64,000 nucleotides of DNA from NCBI RefSeq assembly GCF_009982895.1, contig NZ_WXZL01000003.1, positions 62,001 through 126,000 of the forward strand, read 5' to 3'. Source of the DNA: Deinococcus alpinitundrae. Lineage in GTDB: Bacteria > Deinococcota > Deinococci > Deinococcales > Deinococcaceae. The notes under the pieces are model-generated. The model had not been told where the DNA came from, made no database searches, and worked only from the letters and a program-made list of their open reading frames with translations. The position numbers and the translations under genes are program-made. Of this stretch, positions 21,863 through 29,856 are shown piece by piece (positions within the stretch are counted from its first letter, which is position 1; the number at the start of each line of letters is the position of its first letter).

Positions 21863-22804
21863 TTACCCCGCGCCGTCCGGCACCCTGGCCTCCTCGAAGG
21901 TCAGCATCTCGCGCAGCGTGGCCGCCGCCTTCAGCATCGGCGCGGCTAGTACGCTCCCGCTGCCCTCGCCCAGCTGCGAACAGAAAGCCGCGCAGATTGG
22001 GGGCGAGGGCCACACCACCAGCGCCGCCGATCCCGCCACGAAGCCGTCCACGATCACGGCTCGGCGCAGCGCCGCCGCCTGAAGCATCATGCCCAGCATG
22101 GCCGCGATCTCGTAGCTGCCCAGACCGGCCAGCGCGCCCAGCGGGTCGCTGACAACCTAGGCTTTGTGAATCAGACCAGCGTCGTCGATGCCGGTGCCGC
22201 GCCCGGTGACCTGCGCGGCCTCCAGACCGAGCAGCCGGGCAGTGAGGGGGCTGGCCGCCGTGGTGTTGGCGCTGCCCATCTCGCCGGGAAGCAGGTGGTC
22301 GGCCCCGGCGTCAATGGCCCGGCGGGCGGCAGCTGCGTCTGCCAAAATCAACTCGGCGGTTTCCTCCCGCGTCATAGCGCTCTCGGGCCGTAACTTACGG
22401 CTGCCGAGTCTGACGGCGGCGCGGATCAGGGCCGGATGGTCGGGCAATTCGGCGGCCACGCTCACGTCCATCACGTACACCCGCGCGCCAACGCTGCGGG
22501 TCAGGGCATTGGCGGCGCCGCCGGGTCCGGCAGGCGTGGACAGCAGGAAATTGCCGACCATCGCGGCCGTGACCGCCTGTGGAAAGGCGCTGACGCCCTC
22601 GGCGGCCACCCCGTGATCGCTCGCCGTCACGATGACGGCCACGCCCTGCGGATCGGGCCTGGGCGTGCCGAAGATGCCAGAGAGCCGCACCGAGAAGGCT
22701 TCGAGGTGGCCCAGCGCGCCGGGCGGTTTGGTGAGCCGGGCCTGGCGTTGGCTGGTGGCCGGGGAGCGGTTCATAGGCACCAGCAGCCTCAGCCGCGCCG
22801 CCAC
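21863..22804 (-). pseudogene. cobT: cobT remnant (dimethylbenzimidazole phosphoribosyltransferase), disrupted
   Basis: The minus strand reads as CobT: RQARLTKPPGALGHLE, VIVTASDHGVA, LLPGEMGSANTTAAS, VTGRGTGIDDAGL and, further on, DPLGALAGLGSYEIAAMLG. An in-frame TAG (22157-22159) follows LIHKA. The sequence resumes in the same frame at VVSDPLG but lacks about a dozen codons usually found there. The first 30-40 residues of the normal protein are also replaced. CobT makes the lower-ligand nucleotide of cobalamin; this copy should be inactive. Confidence 0.85.
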
Positions 22805-22822
22805 CGGGGTGACGAGCAGCGG

Positions 22823-23244
22823 CTAGGCGTTGTGCAGCTCCTGCAGCAACGAGAAGCGAATCAGCAGGGCGGTGACGCCGCTGGCCAGTCCCAAAGCGTC
22901 CACGTGAATCTCGCCCAGAATCTTCAGGCTCTCGGCGGTCGACTTCATGACGAACAGGGCGTCGGTGGTGTTCACCAGACCGTCGGAATGCAGCATCCCA
23001 TCCCGGTAACGGCCAGCCAAGTGTCCACTCCCAGTGCCGCTCCCATGTCGGACGGCAGGTGCAGCCAATGCCCCAGCAGCCCCACTCGCGCCACCACCCC
23101 GCCCACCGCGTGGCCTGCCAGCGGATAAAAGCCGCTGGCCCGCGTGAATCCGCCTTCACGGACCTCTCCGATGTGTGGCAGCGGTAGGGTGGTCAGGGAG
23201 GTGAGCGCCAGATGGGCTGCCCGCCCGAGGTCTCTGCTCAGCAA
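22823..23244 (-). pseudogene. cobS: cobS remnant (cobalamin synthase), frameshifted and truncated
   Basis: The N-terminal frame (23244 to about 22990) gives the CobS-like [13 protein letters not shown] and [14 protein letters not shown]. The continuing signature [14 protein letters not shown] and [19 protein letters not shown] lies in another frame, ending at 22823. The C-terminal 100 or so residues of a normal approximately 250-residue CobS are missing and cobT-like sequence follows at once. A deletion therefore removed the cobS end and cobT start. Both genes of this cobalamin step are broken. Confidence 0.8.
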
Positions 23245-23272
23245 GTGGGGATGTCCAGCCTCAAGTTCAGGG

Positions 23273-23563
23273 TCAAGGTTGGGCGCTCATCCGTTCCAGG
23301 TACTGTGTGAGCGCCTCGTCCACCACGTCCTTGATCTTGCGGCCCGCCATGCCCGCATACGCCTTGACCCGCCGCTTGGTCTGCGTCCGCACCTCGGTGC
23401 CCAGGGCCTCCCAGGGTTCCTCGGCAGGCGGTTCGGGCAAGACAGAGATTTCTAGCCTCCTAGTTTCCTCAATTTCTCGCTTATTGTTTTCCTCGAAAAC
23501 TTGATTCGTTACGTCACCGAGTCGGCCCAGCGCGCTGAATTTCCCCTTCGCGGTATTAGTCAA
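23273..23563 (-). CDS. Small ribbon-helix-helix partition partner (ParB-like)
   Basis: 96 residues; the last 45 ([20 protein letters not shown] followed by [11 protein letters not shown]) have the pattern of a ribbon-helix-helix DNA-binding fold, preceded by an acidic, flexible N-terminal half. It overlaps the end of the parA gene by 8 bp. Small RHH partners of ParA bind centromere repeats in plasmid segregation systems of type Ib. Typical for Deinococcus extrachromosomal replicons; exact relatives not checked. Confidence 0.75.
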   Translation of the reverse strand: MTNTAKGKFSALGRLGDVTNQVFEENNKREIEETRRLEISVLPEPPAEEPWEALGTEVRTQTKRRVKAYAGMAGRKIKDVVDEALTQYLERMSAQP

Positions 23564-24188
23564 GCTGCAACACCTCCTGACCCATCAGTTCGTAGTCCAT
23601 TGCCACCAGCTTGGCGTAGCGGTCGGCCTTCACGTCACGCACGTACACGCCCTCGTCAGCGGCCTTGCCGATGGCGGCGGCGCGGCGGATCATGGTCTCG
23701 AATACCGGAATACCCTGCTCCTTGAGGGCATATTTCAGGTTGGCTCCGTCGAGGCTCGGTGCACTGGGCACATCGGTGATCAGGACACGGTAGTTGTGGA
23801 CCTGCTGCTCGATCAGCGGCTCGAGTGTACGCACCAGCCCCTTGCTGCTGACGCCCTCGGGCTTGCACGGCACGATCAGCAGGCGGCTTTGCTCGGCGAG
23901 CTGTACCAAGGCGTCGCGGTCCTCGCCGCCTTTGGTATCGAGAACGACATAGGTGTAGGGCGCGACCAACGAGGCGTCGTTCTCAAAGTCCTCGTAGGCG
24001 TGGGCGTCGAAGCGCCAACCACCGTACCCACTCTGGCCGCCGAACCAGTCGAGAGCGCTGCGGAGTTCCTCGTCGGCGTCGAGCAGAACCGTCGGCCCGC
24101 GTTTGCCGAGGTATTGGGCCAGATGCAGGGCGGTAGTGGTCTTGCCGACCCCTCCCTTCTTGGCGGCGATCGTAAAGACGTGTGGCAT
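23556..24188 (-). CDS. parA: ParA-family partition ATPase
   Basis: A 210-residue Walker-type ATPase with the deviant P-loop KKGGVGKTTTALHLAQ (residues 9-24), the switch region YVVLDTKGGED and PCKPEGVSSKG. It lacks an N-terminal helix-turn-helix, so it belongs to the small ParA class that relies on its partner for autoregulation. It should position replicon copies on the nucleoid together with the adjacent RHH protein. The AT-rich, repeat-filled stretch upstream is the likely centromere. Confidence 0.88.
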   Translation of the reverse strand: MPHVFTIAAKKGGVGKTTTALHLAQYLGKRGPTVLLDADEELRSALDWFGGQSGYGGWRFDAHAYEDFENDASLVAPYTYVVLDTKGGEDRDALVQLAEQSRLLIVPCKPEGVSSKGLVRTLEPLIEQQVHNYRVLITDVPSAPSLDGANLKYALKEQGIPVFETMIRRAAAIGKAADEGVYVRDVKADRYAKLVAMDYELMGQEVLQLD

Positions 24189-24560
24189 TCCGACAGCATA
24201 GCAAGAAACCTGGAAAGATAGGCAGAAAGCGAGTTTCCCATCTTCCTAGAAGTCGAATTCATTCTCTAAATTTCTAAGTCGCAAGAAAAATATTTTTCTA
24301 GATTCTAAGAAAATTGATTTTCTACCCGTGTTGATAACACTCGTAAGAGTCTGACACGTTATCAGCTGGAAACAACGAAGATAGGGAAATAGAAATCTGC
24401 ATATCTAGTCTTCTCATAATCTAGAAAAATTTTTACCTCGACAGCTGGATATTGAGAAAACTTTAAAGGGATAAAAATAATTCCTGATTTAACCTATTTC
24501 CTAGAAAAATTATTTTCTAGCTTTCTAGCAAGTTCCAAGACCGGTCGGAGCGGACTGAAC
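24189..24560. repeat. AT-rich spacer with CTAGAAA-type inverted repeats (candidate centromere/origin region)
   Basis: About 370 bp of strikingly AT-rich sequence in otherwise GC-rich DNA. It holds a perfect 16-bp palindrome AGAAAAATATTTTTCT (24284-24299), an inverted repeat CTAGAAAA/TTTTCTAG (24501-24508, 24513-24520), further CTAGAAA-like copies at 24247, 24420 and 24523, GTGTT-GAT-AACAC (24328-24340) and TGATAAC/GTTATCA (24332-24338, 24358-24364). No gene is visible. Position directly upstream of parA suggests parS-like sites; a replication origin is also possible, although no rep gene is present. Confidence 0.6.
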
Positions 24561-24602
24561 TTTCCAGTGAGGCAATGCGTACCTTTGTGTAGGAGGCTTC
24601 TC

Positions 24603-25142
24603 ATGACGACACGTCAATTGTTCGCGGCCCTGCTGCTGGCCACACTGGGGCTGGGCGCCCAGGCCAGCGCGGTGGGAGTGGGGCAGACGCCACCGAAGCT
24701 CCAAGGCGGTCCCTGGCTCAACACGCCGACGCCGGGTGGCTACAGCTTGGAGGGCCTGCATGGTCAGGTGGTGCTGGTCAATTTCTGGGTCTACTCGTGC
24801 ATCAACTGCCACAACAGTCTGCCGACCCTCAGCGACTGGTACGGTAGATACCATTCGAAGGGCCTGGAAATCGTCGGTATTCACACGCCCGAGTTCGAGT
24901 CCGACAAGCCACTGCAAAACGTCAAAGACGCGCTGCTTCAGGACAAAGTCGTCTGGCCGGTGATACAGGACAATAACATGACGAACTGGCGGGCCTGGGA
25001 CAACCATTACTGGCCCGCCTTCTACCTGATCGATCGTCAAGGCAAACTGCGGGCGGTGTACAGTGGCGAGATCTCCAGCCGCTACCCGCAGGCGATTCCG
25101 AAACTGGAAGCGACCATCAAGGCGCTGCTGGCCGAGAAGTGA
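24603..25142 (+). CDS. Secreted TlpA/DipZ-type thioredoxin-like protein
   Basis: 179 residues: signal peptide (LFAALLLATLGLGAQASA), then a thioredoxin fold with the active site CINC in LVNFWVYSCINCHNSLP and a cis-Pro region (WPAFYLIDRQGKLR). CxNC-type redoxins with the extended family insert act outside the membrane in thiol reduction, cytochrome c assembly or oxidative-damage repair. TAGGAGG stands before the ATG. With the CcdA homologue encoded at 26217 it forms the two halves of a DipZ-like system. Confidence 0.87.
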   Translation: MTTRQLFAALLLATLGLGAQASAVGVGQTPPKLQGGPWLNTPTPGGYSLEGLHGQVVLVNFWVYSCINCHNSLPTLSDWYGRYHSKGLEIVGIHTPEFESDKPLQNVKDALLQDKVVWPVIQDNNMTNWRAWDNHYWPAFYLIDRQGKLRAVYSGEISSRYPQAIPKLEATIKALLAEK

Positions 25143-25320
25143 GACGGACTGTGCTCAATTCCGAACCCTCCGGGCAAGTGCTGGATGGTTCTAGAGACCG
25201 TCTCAAACGGACGCGTCTCGGCACGCCACGCCTCTCCTGCGGAGCTTTGCACGTCCTGTATAGGTCCTGTCCACTTGTCGGAGTTCACTGGTGCGATCAA
25301 TGGGTTCAAGCGAAGTCCGT

Positions 25321-25749
25321 ATGAAAAGCGGGTTCAGTGCTCTGACGGGCCTCGCATTTCTGGTGGGCGGGGTCCGGGCGGTGGAGTCCGGCACCGCCTT
25401 ACCTGTGACCATCCTGAAGGTGGAATTCAAGGCGGTGCCGGGCCTGATCTACAACAGACTGGGCGATTCGGTGCTCAATGTGAGCAGTCCGGCGGGTACC
25501 CAGAGTGTCAAGCTGAGCGGCACCCCCTATCCAGCAGACCGGCAGTACTGGGCGCAGCTCGTTCCGGTGCGACTCAAGCTCTCCCTGCCCACCGGGTCCT
25601 ACAGCGTGATGCTGAGGGCCAAACTCTTCGTCTGCGACAAACGCAGGGGCCTGTGCAGCGTGCAGACGCGCGAGCAGCGCTTTCAGGTGAGTGCAGGCCG
25701 AGTCAACCGGGTCACACTGACTGCTCCGACGCTGCCCCTGAACCCCTGA
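25321..25749 (+). CDS. Secreted protein of unknown function in the thiol-redox cluster
   Basis: About 142 residues with an N-terminal hydrophobic signal (FSALTGLAFLVGGVRA) and a compact beta-rich remainder. Two cysteines sit in KLFVCDKRRGLCSVQ, close enough for a disulfide, and may be substrate or redox-active in this context. No family recognised. No strong ribosome site decides between ATG 25321 and an upstream ATG at 25291. Confidence 0.65.
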   Translation: MKSGFSALTGLAFLVGGVRAVESGTALPVTILKVEFKAVPGLIYNRLGDSVLNVSSPAGTQSVKLSGTPYPADRQYWAQLVPVRLKLSLPTGSYSVMLRAKLFVCDKRRGLCSVQTREQRFQVSAGRVNRVTLTAPTLPLNP

Positions 25750-25823
25750 GTCGAACAGACTGCACTCCGTTGTGCCCGCCAAGTGCCATCTTCTTCTGCC
25801 CACTTTCTTTGAGGTGACCTGAG

Positions 25824-26216
25824 ATGAACAAAATCTTGCTGTCCTCCCTGATCCTGATAGCCGCTGCCGTCCCCGCCGCGCCGGCTGCGGCTGTCAAACC
25901 CAGCGGGTATGAGCCCTACACCCAGGCCGCCTTCGACGCCGCCGCAGGCCAGCAGCGTGTGCTGTTCTTCCACGCGACCTGGTGTCCCAACTGCAAGGCG
26001 GCCAACGCCGACATCACGGCCAACCTGGCCACGCTGCCCAAAAACATCGTGATCTTCAAGACCGACTACGACAGGGAAGTGGCGCTCAAGAAGAAGTACG
26101 GCATCACTGCCCAGCACACCTTCGTTCTGGTGAACGCGCAAGGCAACGCCGTTCGTAAGTGGGCCGGGGGCGGCCTCAAGCAGATCGTCGCCAACGTGAC
26201 CAAAGCCAGCGAGTAA
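25824..26216 (+). CDS. Periplasmic thioredoxin-fold protein (CPNC)
   Basis: 130 residues: signal peptide (residues 1-23) and a thioredoxin domain with LFFHATWCPNCKAANADI and YGITAQHTFVLVN, where the usual cis-Pro is His-Thr. The CPNC active site resembles the C-terminal domain of DsbD. The stop is immediately followed by the ATG of the CcdA homologue (TAAATG), so the two are co-translated. It likely takes electrons from CcdA and passes them to exported proteins. Confidence 0.85.
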   Translation: MNKILLSSLILIAAAVPAAPAAAVKPSGYEPYTQAAFDAAAGQQRVLFFHATWCPNCKAANADITANLATLPKNIVIFKTDYDREVALKKKYGITAQHTFVLVNAQGNAVRKWAGGGLKQIVANVTKASE

Positions 26217-26957
26217 ATGCTGCTGCTGCTGCTCGCCTTTCTGGGCGGTGTGCTGACGGTGGCCTCGCCCTGCGTGCTGCCGGTGCTGCCAGTGCTGCTC
26301 TCCGGCGCGGTGGGTGGGCGGGCGCGGCCCGGTGGGATCATCCTCGGCTTCATCGGCAGCTTCGTGCTGATCACGCTGTTTCTGGCGAGCGTCGTGGGGG
26401 CGCTGAATCTCAGCCCCGACGCGCTGCGCTGGGTGGCAGTAGCGCTGCTGTTCGTGTTTGGCCTGACGCTGGCCGTGCCCGCCGTACAGCGGCGCTTCGA
26501 GCTGCTGGCCGCCCACGCCGTGCCGCAGCGCCGGGGCACCCCGAGTGATGGCTTTCTCGGTGGGCTGATGGTTGGCGCGACCCTGGGGCTGGTCTGGACC
26601 CCCTGCGTCGGCCCGATTCTGGCGAGTGTGACGACCCTGGCCCTCAGCAACGCGGTGAGCGCTTTTGCTGCACTGGTCACGCTGGCCTACGCGCTGGGCG
26701 TGGCTGTGCCGATGCTGGCGATCATGCGCGGCGGACGTGCACTGCTGACCCGAATTCCAGCGCTGATGAACAACCTCTCCGGCATTCAGCGGGCCTTTGG
26801 GGCAGTGCTGGCCCTGTTCGCGGTGGGGATGGCGTTCGGGTTGGACAGAGCTGCTCAGACCTTCATTGTGGACCGGGTGCCGTATGTCCAGAACCTGACC
26901 TTTCTGGAGAATTCAGCCAAAGTGCAGCAGCAGCTCGACAAAGACCTGTCCCAGTGA
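26217..26957 (+). CDS. CcdA/DsbD-type transmembrane electron carrier
   Basis: A 246-residue membrane protein with about six helices. The paired redox cysteines are in ASPCVLPVLPVLLSG (first half) and VWTPCVGPILAS (second half), each followed by the family prolines. CcdA moves reducing power from cytoplasmic thioredoxin to the outside. Operon with the CPNC thioredoxin; a TlpA-like redoxin lies 1.1 kb upstream. Confidence 0.9.
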   Translation: MLLLLLAFLGGVLTVASPCVLPVLPVLLSGAVGGRARPGGIILGFIGSFVLITLFLASVVGALNLSPDALRWVAVALLFVFGLTLAVPAVQRRFELLAAHAVPQRRGTPSDGFLGGLMVGATLGLVWTPCVGPILASVTTLALSNAVSAFAALVTLAYALGVAVPMLAIMRGGRALLTRIPALMNNLSGIQRAFGAVLALFAVGMAFGLDRAAQTFIVDRVPYVQNLTFLENSAKVQQQLDKDLSQ

Positions 26958-27086
26958 TTACGGACGCCGACTTGAACTGTCTCAGAGAACCGACGAATTC
27001 CGACCAAGCGGGCAGGCGTCCTCAAGGGCGTCCGCTGCGCCCAAGAAGCGCGCAGGCCCCGTACAGGTGCCGCTCATGACAAAATA

Positions 27087-27401
27087 CAGAAAGGTCAGAG
27101 CGCTTTCCCGGATGTTGCGGAATGGAGCGAAATCCGTGACCGACTTTGACAGTCGGATACGCTTAGTCAGCGTGGGCACCGGCTAAAACAGTCAGAAGGA
27201 TCGATGACTAAGTGTGCTTTGGCCCAGTCATCCGTTTGGGAAACTGCTTTAAGCGCTGACCTCAAGCCGCACCTAATAGTGATCGGTGGGAAAACCGTCG
27301 ATCACTATTAGGTGCGGTCCGAGCTGTGTTTTTGCACCGTCTTGGCCGATACGGATTGCGTTCAAGTCCGAAACATCCGGGAAAGCGCTCTGACCTTTCT
27401 G
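27087..27401. repeat. 30-bp perfect inverted repeat with diverged extension
   Basis: Positions 27087-27116 are the exact reverse complement of 27372-27401. Similarity continues inward for a further 30 bp or so with several mismatches (to roughly 27147 and 27341). This points to a once-longer inverted duplication. Confidence 0.85.
27267..27317. repeat. Perfect 19-bp hairpin with 13-nt loop
   Basis: CCGCACCTAATAGTGATCG (27267-27285) pairs without mismatch with 27299-27317. No T-tract follows on either side, so it is not a standard terminator. It sits at the centre of the larger inverted repeat. Confidence 0.85.
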
Positions 27402-27669
27402 CATCTCGTCGTGAACGGATCGTGGGCGTGAGGAGTGCCCGGATGGTGCGTGTCTGAGTTGCGGGGGGAGACAGGACGGTACGGGGTCGAATCGGTCCGA
27501 ACGCAATCAGCGCAGCAATGACAGTGGCGGTAGGCCGCAACTTGGCCCTCTGCCAATACGGCAGGCGGTTGGTCGGGCCGGTCGGATCAAGCTGGGCGGC
27601 AGGATGCCGTCTGAAACACTGAATCTCAAGGGGTCCGGCATGGAACGCAGACTGACTTTCGCGGGACGC

Positions 27670-28080
27670 TTATTCCAGCTCCTCGATCACCGACGGCCCG
27701 AAGTAGCGCAGAAGACTAGCCCCGGCCCGCTGGTAGGCAGTCAGGGCGGCGCTATACACGGGACTCTGATGCGGAAGCTGTGTTGCCACCAGGAAGAGAC
27801 CTGCCGCCACCGCTTCCTCGTACTGGCGCAGTTCCTCACGCTCGTCGGTCAGGAACTGGGTCCAGCGGACAAAATGGCCCAGCAGCCCATGGCGGCTGCC
27901 GTCGTCGTCCAGCCAGCGCAGGCCCGCGTTGCCGCATAGCACGCCCAGATCGCCCTCCTGAAGCTTCAGGGCCAGCAGGTCATTCAGTAAGCCCTGCACG
28001 GTGTCCGCGCCGTCAACCATACCGACGAGCCGGTTGCTGGGATAGAACGCGAAATGCTCACGGTTGAACTTGACGGTCAT
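27670..28080 (-). CDS. Hypothetical cytoplasmic protein
   Basis: 136 residues, soluble, without signal or membrane segment. The fragment LQEGDLGVLCGNAGLRWLDD has a Gly-rich strand-turn pattern, followed by a helical half (FTDEREELRQYEEAVAAG-like). Codon use and a purine-rich start region (GGGGGAAG) support a real gene. No family recognised. Two GTGAACCTGTC repeats lie just upstream. Confidence 0.65.
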   Translation of the reverse strand: MTVKFNREHFAFYPSNRLVGMVDGADTVQGLLNDLLALKLQEGDLGVLCGNAGLRWLDDDGSRHGLLGHFVRWTQFLTDEREELRQYEEAVAAGLFLVATQLPHQSPVYSAALTAYQRAGASLLRYFGPSVIEELE

Positions 28081-28121
28081 CAGTCTTCCCCCTGGGGGCC
28101 TGCCAGAAAGAGCAGGCTTGT

Positions 28122-28161
28122 GACAGGTTCACCCTGAATTCAAACCCGGAGACAGGTTCAC
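28122..28161 (-). promoter_or_regulatory. Direct repeat GTGAACCTGTC upstream of the hypothetical gene
   Basis: On the minus strand GTGAACCTGTC occurs at 28161-28151 and again at 28132-28122, 29 bp apart (near three helical turns) and 42 bp before the ATG. This looks like a tandem regulator site; the regulator is unknown. Confidence 0.5.
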
Positions 28162-28187
28162 GTCCTGCCCCCGGCGTGAAGTCCGGC

Positions 28188-28490
28188 TTAGCCCTGCGCT
28201 GTGGAGGTGGCCGGACGCCAGTAGTGGTTCGCGGCGGCGATGGTGGCGAATTCCAGTGCCACGGTGTGGGTGATGGCGATCAGGTCGGCGGCGTTGGTGG
28301 AGTAGCCGGGCCGGAGCAGCTCACGCACCTTCGTGTCCGGCTGGGTGAACTTGATGACCAGTTGGGCCATGCGGACGGCCAGCAGACGGCCCTCGTCAGG
28401 GGTGGCGGTGATCAGGCTGTTGCCGGGAATAAGTTGGGGGGCGGCGGGCACAACTGCGGCGTCGGGCTGGGTATGTTCGGCAGTGGTCAT
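28188..28490 (-). CDS. Hexameric tyrosine-coordinated heme protein (HTHP)
   Basis: 100 residues; residues 24 onward match the HTHP family pattern: SLITATPDEGRLLAVRMAQL, KFTQPDTKVRELLRPGYS and FATIAAANHYWR. HTHP forms hexamers with heme ligated by tyrosine and shows peroxidase/catalase-like activity. The Tyr of RPGYS is the likely ligand by position. AGGAGC precedes the ATG. Family call is from memory of the pattern. It belongs to a minus-strand run with three hydrolases and an AhpD-like gene. Confidence 0.78.
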   Translation of the reverse strand: MTTAEHTQPDAAVVPAAPQLIPGNSLITATPDEGRLLAVRMAQLVIKFTQPDTKVRELLRPGYSTNAADLIAITHTVALEFATIAAANHYWRPATSTAQG

Positions 28491-28538
28491 GGTGGATGCT
28501 CCTGTGGGCAGTAGGGGAGGGGCGAGAGGGGCGGGAAC

Positions 28539-29303
28539 CTATTTTCCGCTGGCGACACCGACGGCCGCTGCCTCGATCACATCCGCGACGTCCTGGGGAT
28601 GCGAGATGTAGGTGGCGTGGCTGCCCTTGATCTCGGTGACCACCGACTTGGCGCGGGCGTACATGGTCCGCTGGATGGACGGATTGATGCTCTTGTCGTC
28701 GCTGCTCAGCACGGCCCAACTGGGTTTGGTGTTCCAGGCGGCCTGCGTGAGCGGCGCACCCAGCGCCTTGATGGACACCGGAATCTGCGAGGCCGCGAGA
28801 AAGGCCGCCTGCTCGCCGCTCAGGTCGGCCGCGAAGCCCGCGTGGAACTTGGCCGCGTCGTAGGACGAGAACCCGGCGGCGTCCGGTGGCAGGATGCCGT
28901 TTTCCGGAGCGGGCGGCTCGGAGACGGCCCACTTCAGGGCCGACTCGCCCACATCGGGCTGGAAGGCCGAGACGTAGACCAGTCCCGCGACGTTGGGAGC
29001 TGTCCCTGCCTGGGTGATGACGGCCCCGCCGTAGGAATGGCCCACCAGAATCACCGGGCCGTCCTGCTGCGCCAGGGCACGGTTCACGGCGGCCACGTCG
29101 TCGTCGAGTGAGGTCAGCGGATTTTGTACCACGGTCACGTGGTAGCCATCTGCGCTGAGGATACGGTAGACCCCGGCCCAGCCGGAGGCGTCGGCATAGG
29201 CGCCGTGAACCAGCACGACGTTCTTGATTGTTCCGGCAGGGGCGGCCAGTGCAGAGGACAGCAGGGCGATCAGGGTCAGGGCGGCCAGAGGAGAGCAGTT
29301 CAT
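28539..29303 (-). CDS. Secreted alpha/beta hydrolase
   Basis: 254 residues with a signal peptide (LAALTLIALLSSALAAPA). The hydrolase core has the oxyanion segment VVLVHGAYADASGW, the nucleophile elbow GHSYGG (Ser), and a late GSHATYISHP with the likely catalytic His. AGGAGG lies before the ATG. It is a close paralogue in layout of the hydrolase at 31384. Substrate not predictable; esterase or haloperoxidase-like chemistry is typical of this group. Confidence 0.85.
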   Translation of the reverse strand: MNCSPLAALTLIALLSSALAAPAGTIKNVVLVHGAYADASGWAGVYRILSADGYHVTVVQNPLTSLDDDVAAVNRALAQQDGPVILVGHSYGGAVITQAGTAPNVAGLVYVSAFQPDVGESALKWAVSEPPAPENGILPPDAAGFSSYDAAKFHAGFAADLSGEQAAFLAASQIPVSIKALGAPLTQAAWNTKPSWAVLSSDDKSINPSIQRTMYARAKSVVTEIKGSHATYISHPQDVADVIEAAAVGVASGK

Positions 29304-29856
29304 GGGAAACCTCCTGAGAAGACAAGTGGGTCTTTGGGCTGGGCGTGCTGAAGATCAATGTGCCTGCGCGGCCTCAACTGCCCTGGCCTCCGGACCCAGC
29401 CCCTGTTCCGAGAGCCAGGTCAACACGCGTTCGGCCACATCCTGCCAGCCGTGATCGATAACCAGTGCATGTCCGCGTCCCTGAAACGTCTCCAGATTCG
29501 TCACCGCCAGCGAGTCGCGGTAAAGCCGGAAAGCCGCCCGCGTCGCCACGTCCGGCGCGGTGTGGTCGGCGGTGCCGGAAATCAGCAGCAGCGGTCCACG
29601 CGCGTCGTTGTGGGTGTTGACCTTCGATTCGGCGTGCGGGTTGAAGTTGGCGACGGCCACCTCGAACAGCGGGCGGGCTGGAGAGGGAATCGTCCAGCGG
29701 TCGAACAGGGCATCGGATTCGCTCTGCTCCAGCGCGTTGCCGAAGCTGAACTTGAATTCCTTGCCCGTCAGCGCCACCGCCCGCGAGATGTTGGCGGGAT
29801 TGCCCAGGGCAGGCAACCCGGAGCGCAACTCGGCCAGCGGCAGCGGTAGCACGCCC

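Larger units (their letters stand above)
26958..27669. other. Long non-coding stretch with nested inverted repeats
   Basis: No credible gene on either strand. It contains a 30-bp inverted repeat with arms 255 bp apart, and a perfect 19-bp hairpin between them. The arms read into similar short peptides (RKVRALSRM in both), so the stretch may be the remains of two oppositely oriented copies of one small element. Identity unknown. Confidence 0.5.

Noticed and set aside
24284..24520. CTAGAAA repeats as a CRISPR array
   Set aside because: Copies are short, irregularly spaced and inverted, with no spacers of constant length and no cas genes.
27262..27540. Minus-strand open frames overlapping the 27.3-kb hairpin
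   Set aside because: The frames run straight through the perfect hairpin, lack ribosome sites and resemble no family I can name; a transposase end was considered but no DDE motif is visible.
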